Assembly (NCBI GenBank): GCA_002479215.1
Contig: DLME01000302.1
Coordinates: forward strand, 1-8,007
Source of the DNA: Syntrophaceae bacterium UBA7544
GTDB lineage: Bacteria; Desulfobacterota; Syntrophia; Syntrophales; Smithellaceae
DNA length: 8,007 nucleotides
Direction: 5' to 3'
Shown: positions 1 through 5,756 of the stretch, piece after piece
Position numbering within the stretch: the stretch's first letter is position 1
How the letters are laid out: every line of letters begins with the position of its first letter
Program-made: the position numbers and the translations under genes
Notes under the pieces: model-generated
Database searches by the model: none
What the model was told of the DNA's origin: nothing
Seen by the model: only the letters and a program-made list of their open reading frames with translations

Positions 1-2141
1 CCTTTGCCAACCTCTTTGGTAGTAAAGAATGGATCAAAAATATGTTTCAGGTTTTCCTTATCAATTCCAGGGCCATCGTCTTTAAAAGTTATCTTGATAA
101 CTCCATCGGACCTCTCAGTGGTGATTACTAACTTTCCTTTGTGGTGTGCTTCCAACATCGCAAATTCGGCATTAACAATAATATTGAGAAAAACCTGCTG
201 CATCTGAAAGTGATCGATCATGATTTCCGGCAGGTTAGACGCCAAGTGGCTTTCAATCTCGATATTGTTTACCTTCTGCTCATAAGCGCGCAGCCTCAGG
301 ACTTCCTCGATCACACTATTGACCTGACTAAGCTGTTTAACCGGCGCATGCTTTCTGGCAAATGTCAGAAGATTTTTGACGATCCCCGAGGCCCGTTGGG
401 CTTCACTATAGACAATCCCCAAATCCTCCTTAATATTTTCAGGGACATCGCCCTCCATTAACAATTGTGAGAAACCAATAACGCTGGTTAACGGATTGTT
501 AAGTTCGTGAGCAATACCCGAAGACAACTCACCGATTGATGCCAAAGGGTCTGTCATGATCAATTGTTCTTCGATACGTTTTTGTTGGGTTACATCTCTA
601 GCAACGGTAACTGAACCGGTTACTTCCCCCTTTTCATTAAATAAGGGAGAGGATGATTCTTGGAAGTGAATCCCAAGATTAGCGTTAAATGATTCCATCG
701 CGATGGCTTTGCCGTTTATTAATGTTTGCCAATGAGGGCAATTCACTGGAGGTTCTTGAGTCCCGTGCATTACCTCGTGGCAGAATTTACCGATGAGTTC
801 CTTCGGAGTCGTTTTAAGCATGTCGGCAAATGCCCTGTTCACCCTGACGATGCGGTTATTCTTATCATGGATCGAAATAAGGTCAGTAATAGAATCGAAG
901 GTTGTTCTCCATTCCCGTGACGCCTCTTGCAATCTCTTTTCAGCCTGCTTGCGCTCGGTAATGTCTCTGCAATAACCTATATATCTATTTTGAGGTAATC
1001 TTGCTCCTTTTATGTTTACCGATATCAAAGAACCGTCTTTTCTAATTAGGCTAATATCCTGGTCCATTTCTCCTGTTTCTTGAAGTTTAATAAATTCATT
1101 TTTTATTTCTTCCAAATCTTCAGACGGCGTAATCTGTAAAAGAGACATTCCGATAAGCTCTTTTTTGGAGTAACCGAGAAACTTAGAGGCAGTGATATTT
1201 ACATCTGTATACATACCAAATTGATTTACAATAAAGATGCCATCAGGAGAATTATCAATATAAGCCTTGAGATCAGCTTCTCGCTGTCGCAACGCTTCCG
1301 TAGCATTCACACGCTCCGTAATGTCATTGTAGAGAGTCTGGTATTGCTGTTTCCCATCCCAAAATACTCCTTTCATGGATACGTCTAAATGCTTGATCGT
1401 GTGATCCTTACGTTCAATGTCAATTTCAACATGGTCCGGCATCGGCTCACCGCGCAGAAATTTCTCATGGCGTTGAACATAACTGGCATAAGACTCTGGG
1501 GTGTAATGTTTCCAAGGAGGGCTTTTCCTCACTTCATCGGCATTTAGGTAACCAAAAATATCTAACATTGCCTGATTGGCATAAAGGGTGTTTTGATCTT
1601 CATCGACGATGTAAACCCCCATGGGCGAATTATCCAAGGAGTTACGGAAATTTTGTTGCGATGCTTTCAGCGCTCGTTCCGCCAGTTTATATTCCGTAAT
1701 ATCATGCAAAACAACTAAGTCGCCTATTATCTTGCCTTCTCTTCTAAATGGTTGTGCATTTATTTCAAAACTTAATAATCCCCCGTTTTTTTTAAACATC
1801 TCAACCTCGTAAGGTGGTACGTGAACTCCAGTCAATCGTCTTTGGAAATTAGTTAATACATCCTCCATGCTTTTTGGGGTAATTATCTTAGCTAATGCCC
1901 TGATGTTTTCACCTACCAGTTCCTCCCTATCGTAACCGCCAATCCTTGTTAACGTTTCATTGGCATCAACTATGTTGCCCATCTTGTCAATGAATAAAAT
2001 GACATCATAGGAAGATTCGAGTACTGCTTTGTAATTTTCGTTATCCCCAAGCAAAAATAATTTCTTTCCAGCCTGGTTCTCCTCACCACTTGCTTCCAAT
2101 TTTTTGACAATTTCTTGCTTGGTTGTGTTGGACTTTATCAT
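1..2141 (-). CDS. Soluble multi-PAS sensor histidine kinase, 3' end cut off by window edge
   Basis: This is a cytosolic sensor kinase that should autophosphorylate a histidine and pass phosphate to a response regulator. No stop occurs before position 1, so 713 codons of an incomplete gene are visible. Four PAS domains lie at roughly residues 35-150, 160-275, 285-398 and 407-522, most closing with a DIT/DVT-type linker. The HisKA H-box reads GIAHELNNPL with the phospho-acceptor His545. The ATPase domain shows the N-box with Asn657, the G1 box DDGPGI at 688-693 and an F-box FDPFFTTK; the sequence ends at EVGKG, just at the G2 box. No membrane segment or signal peptide is seen, so the ligand is probably intracellular. 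PAS4 carries an unusual Cys/His cluster (residues 454-470). The start is fixed by AGGAGG about 5 nt upstream. The J-domain gene lies 68 nt upstream on the same strand, so co-transcription is likely. The stimulus cannot be deduced. Confidence 0.95.
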   Translation of the reverse strand, partial: MIKSNTTKQEIVKKLEASGEENQAGKKLFLLGDNENYKAVLESSYDVILFIDKMGNIVDANETLTRIGGYDREELVGENIRALAKIITPKSMEDVLTNFQRRLTGVHVPPYEVEMFKKNGGLLSFEINAQPFRREGKIIGDLVVLHDITEYKLAERALKASQQNFRNSLDNSPMGVYIVDEDQNTLYANQAMLDIFGYLNADEVRKSPPWKHYTPESYASYVQRHEKFLRGEPMPDHVEIDIERKDHTIKHLDVSMKGVFWDGKQQYQTLYNDITERVNATEALRQREADLKAYIDNSPDGIFIVNQFGMYTDVNITASKFLGYSKKELIGMSLLQITPSEDLEEIKNEFIKLQETGEMDQDISLIRKDGSLISVNIKGARLPQNRYIGYCRDITERKQAEKRLQEASREWRTTFDSITDLISIHDKNNRIVRVNRAFADMLKTTPKELIGKFCHEVMHGTQEPPVNCPHWQTLINGKAIAMESFNANLGIHFQESSSPLFNEKGEVTGSVTVARDVTQQKRIEEQLIMTDPLASIGELSSGIAHELNNPLTSVIGFSQLLMEGDVPENIKEDLGIVYSEAQRASGIVKNLLTFARKHAPVKQLSQVNSVIEEVLRLRAYEQKVNNIEIESHLASNLPEIMIDHFQMQQVFLNIIVNAEFAMLEAHHKGKLVITTERSDGVIKITFKDDGPGIDKENLKHIFDPFFTTKEVGK

Positions 2142-2209
2142 CTTTTCCTCCTGTCGGATGTCATTGATTGTGCAGCTTAACCAGAATAACTCACCTTGTA
2201 ACCGAATTA

Positions 2210-2635
2210 TTAATCACTGGTTTCATCAAGCTCCTCTTCAGCAAAACGGCCAGTGGTAGAAATGCCGCCGAACTGCAAATTCACAATATACCAAAAGCGA
2301 AAGGCATCCTTAACGGGTTCTTTATCCACCACTCCCTTGTGGTCAACAAAAGGGGTGTTAGAATGAGAATTGATTCTCACTTTGGTACCCATCTTGAACC
2401 TGGGCGTTACGATACGATAACCCCAATGGATGTCATATTCTTGTCTTTTTTGAGGGTTTGAAAGAATGGCATAAGCCTCATTTATATTCTTCATTATTTC
2501 ATTGGTCTCCGGATTCGCCGGATTTCTATCAGGATGGTATTGAAAAGCTAGTTTGAGATAAGCTTCTCTAATCTCCGCTTCACTGGCATTTGGCAAAACG
2601 CCCAATTCTTGGTAATGATCTTGCGCAACCTGCAT
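2210..2635 (-). CDS. J-domain (DnaJ-like) co-chaperone with SH3-like C-terminal tail
   Basis: This is a 141-residue protein. Residues about 5-70 form a J domain: HYQELGV opening, helix II ending in YHPDRNP with the HPD triad at 34-36, and the helix III-IV end INEAYAILSNPQKRQEYD. J domains stimulate ATP hydrolysis by DnaK/Hsp70. There is no Gly/Phe linker, zinc-finger CXXCXGXG repeat or CTD, so it is not canonical DnaJ or CbpA. Residues about 80-141 (GTKVRI, a GVVD turn, FWYIV, then RFAEEELDE) look like a small beta-barrel of SH3/KOW type, which I infer from pattern only; it may dock a client. The start is supported by GAAGG 8 nt upstream of the ATG. It sits directly upstream of the sensor kinase, which hints at a chaperone role for that kinase or a shared stress response. 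Confidence 0.9.
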   Translation of the reverse strand: MQVAQDHYQELGVLPNASEAEIREAYLKLAFQYHPDRNPANPETNEIMKNINEAYAILSNPQKRQEYDIHWGYRIVTPRFKMGTKVRINSHSNTPFVDHKGVVDKEPVKDAFRFWYIVNLQFGGISTTGRFAEEELDETSD

Positions 2636-2743
2636 TGTTCATACCTTCTTTTCTATTAATTCTTGCAAGATCCATTTCGTTCTTCCTGCGTGGTGTTTCC
2701 TTATCTCCCAAAGACAGCGATGAGGTTTTTTAATTGTCCCGAA

Positions 2744-2845
2744 CTATTTCATAAACTGATCGGTCTTGAACTTAACGAGACTCTCGTACTTAGTTTTGTC
2801 CAAACAGCGCACTTCATTTTGTATTAAAGATTTGGCAGTAACAAA
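2744..2845 (-). other. Open frame remnant downstream of the helix-turn-helix gene
   Basis: After the helix-turn-helix gene stops (TAA at 2857-2855) and a second in-frame stop (TGA at 2848-2846), the same reading frame stays open for 33 codons to a TAG at 2746-2744. The peptide is lysine- and aspartate-rich (its end reads KFKTDQFMK). There is no ATG at its head and no Shine-Dalgarno; a GTG at 2812 is the only usual start codon near the front. It could be a decayed C-terminal extension or chance. I do not claim that it is translated. Confidence 0.15.
2775..2787. repeat. 13-bp perfect palindrome (operator-like)
   Basis: ACGAGA and TCTCGT flank a single central C, giving a perfect 6+1+6 inverted repeat. 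It lies about 140 bp upstream of the J-domain start, in the 219-bp gap between the helix-turn-helix and J-domain genes. The size and symmetry suit a dimeric repressor or activator. No convincing promoter was placed next to it, so the role is open. The rest of this gap shows no terminator. Confidence 0.35.
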
Positions 2846-2854
2846 TCATAGGAA

Positions 2855-3115
2855 TTAGTGTCGATAAATAAATTCTTCTCTTACGGGGATGTTATACCGG
2901 TTTAGGAAATCCTGGAAATCCGCCATGCTGACGCGGGATTGATTGCTTGGTAGTCTTATGGATGTCAGTTTTCCGTCCCTAATCCACCGGCGCACGGTGC
3001 ACGGGCTTACCATGCAATAAGAGGCCAGATCTTTCACTGCAATATGCTGATGCTCCATCGTGCTCGGCTGCTTTAGCGGAATATCCTTTGCGTTTGAAAT
3101 TATTAAATTTTCCAT
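2855..3115 (-). CDS. Excisionase/MerR-like helix-turn-helix DNA-binding protein
   Basis: This 86-residue protein has an N-terminal leader of about 20 residues and then a winged helix-turn-helix of the excisionase/BldC-like type: IAVKDLASYCMVSPCTVRRW (about 25-44) is the helix-turn-helix with its recognition helix, followed by the wing strand DGKLTSIRLP and the helix ADFQDFLNRYNIPV. In this family the domain binds DNA directly; in many two-component loci a similar domain is fused to a receiver, whereas here it stands alone. The start is supported by GAGGAG just upstream; an internal Met20 has a much weaker site. A 43-codon small ORF ends one base before this ATG, and its last codons overlap the ribosome-binding site, so translation is probably coupled. 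No integrase or phage gene is adjacent, so it is more likely a transcription regulator than a true excisionase. Confidence 0.82.
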   Translation of the reverse strand: MENLIISNAKDIPLKQPSTMEHQHIAVKDLASYCMVSPCTVRRWIRDGKLTSIRLPSNQSRVSMADFQDFLNRYNIPVREEFIYRH

Positions 3116-3116
3116 T

Positions 3117-3248
3117 TTATCTCCTCTTTTTACTTGCGGTTTCGGCTTGCAATATTTTTGTCCAATTTATACATGTATCAGCATCTGTTTGGGTAACGGT
3201 AGTCTCAACATGTTTTGACTGATATCCTGGAGATGGGCCATTATTCAT
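3117..3248 (-). CDS. Small 43-residue ORF coupled to the helix-turn-helix gene
   Basis: I do not recognise this product. The ATG at 3248 is preceded by a strong Shine-Dalgarno (AAAGGAGTT, 3262-3254) at good spacing. The frame runs 43 codons to a TAA at 3119-3117, one base before the ATG of the helix-turn-helix gene. The peptide is hydrophilic, rich in Thr, Gln and Lys, with one Cys (26) and one Trp (29) and a basic end KKRR. It has no membrane segment or signal peptide. The KKRR codons are largely the AAAAAGAGGAGA bases that form the ribosome-binding site of the next gene, so the tail may be a by-product of that site. It may be a real small protein or a translated leader that couples initiation of the downstream gene. 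Confidence 0.55.
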   Translation of the reverse strand: MNNGPSPGYQSKHVETTVTQTDADTCINWTKILQAETASKKRR

Positions 3249-3627
3249 CTTTTAACTCCTTTCTGTTACAATGATTTGTTTACCTTTTTGGCGCTACCTC
3301 GATCAACTGTTTAAATTGTTGCATTTGCAGCATAAACAAGGCATAAAGGTCCCACGCTTAAATATAAACATTTCATAAACAAAAAGATTTGACTATCGTG
3401 GGATGTTTTGCCTAATCAGTGGATTTGTTGATTGATATGATTCTGAATTTGAAGAAATTTACTAACAGCAAGGCAAAATTGGTTAATGTTAGGTTGTACT
3501 GCGGGTATTGATGCAGGAAGATTACATGATCAGAAAATTAAGAAAATTTCAAAAGGATGTTTAATATAAAATCAGAATTAAAGATTTAACTTTGATCAAC
3601 TAAATTTAAGACAATTGGTGTCAATTG
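3249..3627. other. AT-rich intergenic region with repeated AGGCA-type motifs
   Basis: No gene is seen in these 379 bp. A motif AGGCAWAA occurs on the plus strand at 3339-3347 and 3471-3478 and inverted (TTTTGCCT) at 3406-3413. Perfect 7-bp arms TCCCACG (3350-3356) and CGTGGGA (3397-3403) flank a 40-bp AT-rich core; with the AGGCA motifs they make an imperfect inverted repeat of 17-18 bp. A further pair CTAACA/TGTTAG lies at 3462-3467 and 3487-3492. Two CAATTG boxes with a 4-nt gap (3612-3627) sit just after the response regulator stop and could form a weak hairpin, but no good U-tract follows. The region is the likely promoter and operator zone for the small ORF and helix-turn-helix pair; no consensus promoter was convincing. 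Confidence 0.4.
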
Positions 3628-4335
3628 CTAATTCCGGTCGGGTGCTCTTCGATTAAACATATAACCCACGCCAGGAACGGTAATAATATATCTGGGCTCG
3701 GACAGATTTGGCTCCAATTTAGCCCGAAGACGGTTTACAAAAACTCGTAAATACTCGGTTTCCCCTGAATATTCTGATCCCCACACCTTTTTTAAAAGAT
3801 AAGTATGATCGAGCACTTTACCAACGTTAGTAGCCAGTTCGCGTAAAAGACTATACTCAGTTGGGGTTAGTTTGACATCGTTACCGGAGGAAGTGACCCG
3901 TCTCGCATTAAAGTCGATGCACAAATCACCAGCAGTCATGACAGGTTGTGCTGGAGGGGTTTGGGTAGCCTTGGAACGACGCAGGACGGAAGTAATGCGC
4001 GCGATCAACTCTTCCATGGAAAACGGTTTGCAGACATAGTCATCTGCTCCTGCTTCAAGACATTTAACTTTTTCTTCAGTATCACAAAAGGCACTTAGCA
4101 TGATGATCGGTATCTGAGACCACTCGCGCAGGCGGCGACAAACCTGCAATCCATCCATCTTAGGCATCGCGATATCCAGAATTACTAAATCAGGCATTTC
4201 TTTCTCAACAGTCTCGATGGCTTCCAGCCCGTTAGTGGCCGTTAATGTTCCGTATTCCGTATCTTTAAAAGCAGCTTGGAGGAATTTTAATACAGTCAAG
4301 TCATCATCTACAATGAGAATACGATCTCGATTCAT
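3628..4335 (-). CDS. OmpR/PhoB-family response regulator (KdpE-like architecture)
   Basis: This 235-residue two-domain transcription factor has an N-terminal receiver (about 4-120) with the acidic pair Asp10/Asp11, phospho-acceptor Asp54 in VILDIAMPKMDG, Ser81 in the switch position and Lys103 in CKPF. A linker of about 15 residues rich in Thr, Pro and Gln leads to a winged-helix effector (about 133-230) with LTPTEYSLLREL, the recognition region VFVNRLRAKLE and the wing ending ITVPGVGYMF. All key residues are intact, so it should be phosphorylated by a histidine kinase and bind tandem DNA repeats. The length is normal for the family. The ATG at 4335 has GAGG about 10 nt upstream and a near-consensus promoter 30-58 bp upstream. 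The PAS kinase about 1.5 kb downstream on the same strand is the nearest candidate partner, but the genes are not adjacent. KdpE is the best-known relative, yet no Kdp gene is nearby, so no symbol is given. Confidence 0.95.
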   Translation of the reverse strand: MNRDRILIVDDDLTVLKFLQAAFKDTEYGTLTATNGLEAIETVEKEMPDLVILDIAMPKMDGLQVCRRLREWSQIPIIMLSAFCDTEEKVKCLEAGADDYVCKPFSMEELIARITSVLRRSKATQTPPAQPVMTAGDLCIDFNARRVTSSGNDVKLTPTEYSLLRELATNVGKVLDHTYLLKKVWGSEYSGETEYLRVFVNRLRAKLEPNLSEPRYIITVPGVGYMFNRRAPDRN

Positions 4336-4364
4336 TTCGTTAATCCTCGTTGTCTCACGGACAA

Positions 4365-4393
4365 ATTATTATTCGAATGCAATTATTGTCCAA
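4365..4393 (-). promoter_or_regulatory. Sigma-70-type promoter for the response regulator
   Basis: On the minus strand a -35 box TTGGAC (4393-4388) is followed by 17 bp and a -10 box AATAAT (4370-4365). Start of transcription is expected near 4358, giving a leader of about 20 nt. GGACAA (4359-4364) and TTGTCC (4386-4391) form an inverted repeat spanning both boxes, a plausible operator for autoregulation by the response regulator or another dimer. Confidence 0.6.
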
Positions 4394-4534
4394 CGGATCA
4401 ACACGGTACCAAGATATTACCGAGATGTTAGCATTTTCTTTGTTATTAATATGATTTTAATACATTTTTAATTGGTTGTTAACACGAAGCTTATGCTCCT
4501 TGAGGAAAATTGTCAATAACACACGCCTACCCGT

Positions 4535-4628
4535 AATCCACCATCAAATGAAGCTAATTAAGGCAAGGTAACTTCACCAAAAAGGTGAAGTTACCTTACG
4601 CTCATTTGAGACTAATAGATGGTGGATT
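4535..4628. repeat. Nested palindromic element (14-bp stem inside 11-bp inverted repeat)
   Basis: The core is a perfect 14-bp inverted repeat, AAGGTAACTTCACC (4565-4578) and its complement (4584-4597), around a loop of five A. Outside it CAAATGA (4545-4551) pairs with TCATTTG (4602-4608), and the ends AATCCACCATC (4535-4545) and GATGGTGGATT (4618-4628) are perfectly inverted over 11 bp. A direct repeat CTAAT occurs on each side (4554-4558 and 4612-4616). No T-tract follows on either strand, so it is not a standard intrinsic terminator. It sits in the divergent region upstream of the aldo/keto reductase. It could be a mobile palindromic (REP/MITE-like) unit, a transcript leader structure, or a protein-bound cruciform. 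Confidence 0.8.
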
Positions 4629-4643
4629 TTGGTTATCACACCT

Positions 4644-4677
4644 GATAATCGATTTCTGTGCACTAAAAGGAGTTATC
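4644..4677 (+). promoter_or_regulatory. Candidate -10 box and ribosome-binding site for the aldo/keto reductase
   Basis: GATAAT (4644-4649), preceded by CT, resembles a -10 box, but no good -35 is found at 16-18 bp: the outer arm of the palindromic element occupies that place. AAAAGGAG lies about 9 nt before the ATG at 4682 and sets that start. An activator bound at the palindrome could replace the missing -35. Confidence 0.35.
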
Positions 4678-4681
4678 GACG

Positions 4682-5656
4682 ATGAAAACAAGAAAACTTG
4701 GTTTGGCACCGCTGCACCTGTCAACCTTGGGGTTGGGCACGTGGCCGATGGCCGGCACGGACCGGTTCGGCTGGGGCCCGCAGGATGACGATATTTCCAT
4801 TAAAACGATTTATCGCGCGCTGGAATTGGGAGTGAACTGGATTGATACCGCCCCGATTTACGGCACAGGACACGCGGAGGAAGTCGTTGGGAAAGCGCTG
4901 AAAGGGATGTCCCAAAAGCCATTAATCGCCACAAAAGCTCTGTTCATGTGGAAACCGGATAAAACCACAATCCTGGTGCGGCTAGACCGGGAACGCGTGC
5001 GGCAGCAATGCCAATTGAGCATGCAGAGACTGGGCGTTGATTTTATCGATATGTATATGATTCACTGGCCGGACCCGTGGGTCTATGTCGAAGAAGCCTG
5101 GGAAACACTGGCGGAACTGAAAAAAGAAGGCAAGGTCGGCTGCATCGGTGTTTCCAATTTCTCCACCGAACAGATGGAAATGGTCAAATCGGTGCACCAT
5201 ATCGCTTTCCTCGAACCGCCCTACAGCATGCTGGAACGCGGCGCCGAAAACGGCTTGCTGGATTATTGCGGGAAAAATAATATCGGCGTGGTTACTTACA
5301 GTTCCCTGCAGCAGGGCCTGCTGGCCGGCGGTACGATTGATATCAACAAATTTACCCCGAGGGATGTGCGGCGCACCAGTCCTCATTATCAAGAGCCGGA
5401 ATACAGCATCAATCTAAAGCTCGGACCCGAATTAGCCGCCCTGGCGAAACAGTCCGGGCATACGGCCGCGCAACTGGGTATCGCCTGGAACCTGCGTAGG
5501 CCTGAAGTGACCTCGGCCATTACCGGACCCAGGACACCTGCCGAAATAGAAGATACGGCCAAAGCCGCTGAGTGGCAATTGACAGCGGCAGAAATCGCCG
5601 GCGTGGAAAAAATCCTGGCGCAGCGTCAGGAAGCTTTGAAGTCGGCGGGAAAGTAA
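4682..5656 (+). CDS. Aldo/keto reductase family oxidoreductase
   Basis: This 324-residue cytosolic NAD(P)H-dependent oxidoreductase, a single (beta/alpha)8 barrel, is expected to interconvert aldehydes or ketones and alcohols. The catalytic tetrad is complete: Asp55 and Tyr60 in WIDTAPIYGTGHAEE, Lys85 in IATKAL, and His128 in MIHWPDP. GVSNFS follows, then the strand-5 segment PPYSMLERGAE and the segment TYSSLQQGLLAGG. The C-terminal part (QLGIAWNLRRPEVTSAITGP, then TPAEIEDTAKA) matches the cofactor-phosphate binding end of the YajO/Tas-like group; this subgroup call is inference. Length is normal. The start is set by AAAAGGAG upstream and agrees with the usual MKTRKLG-type opening. It is convergent with the binding-protein gene and shares its terminator. 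The substrate cannot be read from sequence. G+C content looks higher than in the regulatory block to the left. Confidence 0.95.
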   Translation: MKTRKLGLAPLHLSTLGLGTWPMAGTDRFGWGPQDDDISIKTIYRALELGVNWIDTAPIYGTGHAEEVVGKALKGMSQKPLIATKALFMWKPDKTTILVRLDRERVRQQCQLSMQRLGVDFIDMYMIHWPDPWVYVEEAWETLAELKKEGKVGCIGVSNFSTEQMEMVKSVHHIAFLEPPYSMLERGAENGLLDYCGKNNIGVVTYSSLQQGLLAGGTIDINKFTPRDVRRTSPHYQEPEYSINLKLGPELAALAKQSGHTAAQLGIAWNLRRPEVTSAITGPRTPAEIEDTAKAAEWQLTAAEIAGVEKILAQRQEALKSAGK

Positions 5657-5701
5657 AAGGCAAGATGATATTCAGCGGTCAGCCTCTTAAAATGTAACAA
5701 T

Positions 5702-5734
5702 AAAAAGAGGCCGGGCCAATCCGGCCTCTTTTTT
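5702..5734. terminator. Bidirectional intrinsic terminator
   Basis: A 13-bp stem, AAAAAGAGGCCGG (5702-5714) with its complement (5721-5733) and a 6-nt loop, has a run of T at the end on the plus strand and, through the A run, also on the minus strand. It lies between the convergent aldo/keto reductase and solute-binding-protein genes and should stop transcription from both sides. Confidence 0.93.
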
Positions 5735-5756
5735 AATTGACAATACTTTTATCAGC

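Noticed and set aside
141..2031. Plus-strand frames across the kinase region
   Set aside because: They are antisense to a continuous, well-supported kinase reading frame with conserved PAS and kinase motifs.
2725..2817. Frameshifted zinc-ribbon gene starting MKCAV on the minus strand
   Set aside because: It needs two frameshifts to assemble, and only the first few residues resemble a zinc ribbon.
3342..3360. Minus-strand sigma-54 promoter around GTGGGACC...TGCC
   Set aside because: The GG and GC elements are one base off the required 10-bp gap, so it does not fit the -24/-12 pattern.
3389..3417. TTGACT with a 17-bp spacer and CTAATC on the plus strand as a promoter
   Set aside because: The -10 is poor and no plus-strand gene follows, since the next gene is on the minus strand.
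4982..5392. 136-codon minus-strand frame inside the aldo/keto reductase
   Set aside because: It is antisense to conserved catalytic segments of the reductase and shows no family features or ribosome-binding site that I can see.
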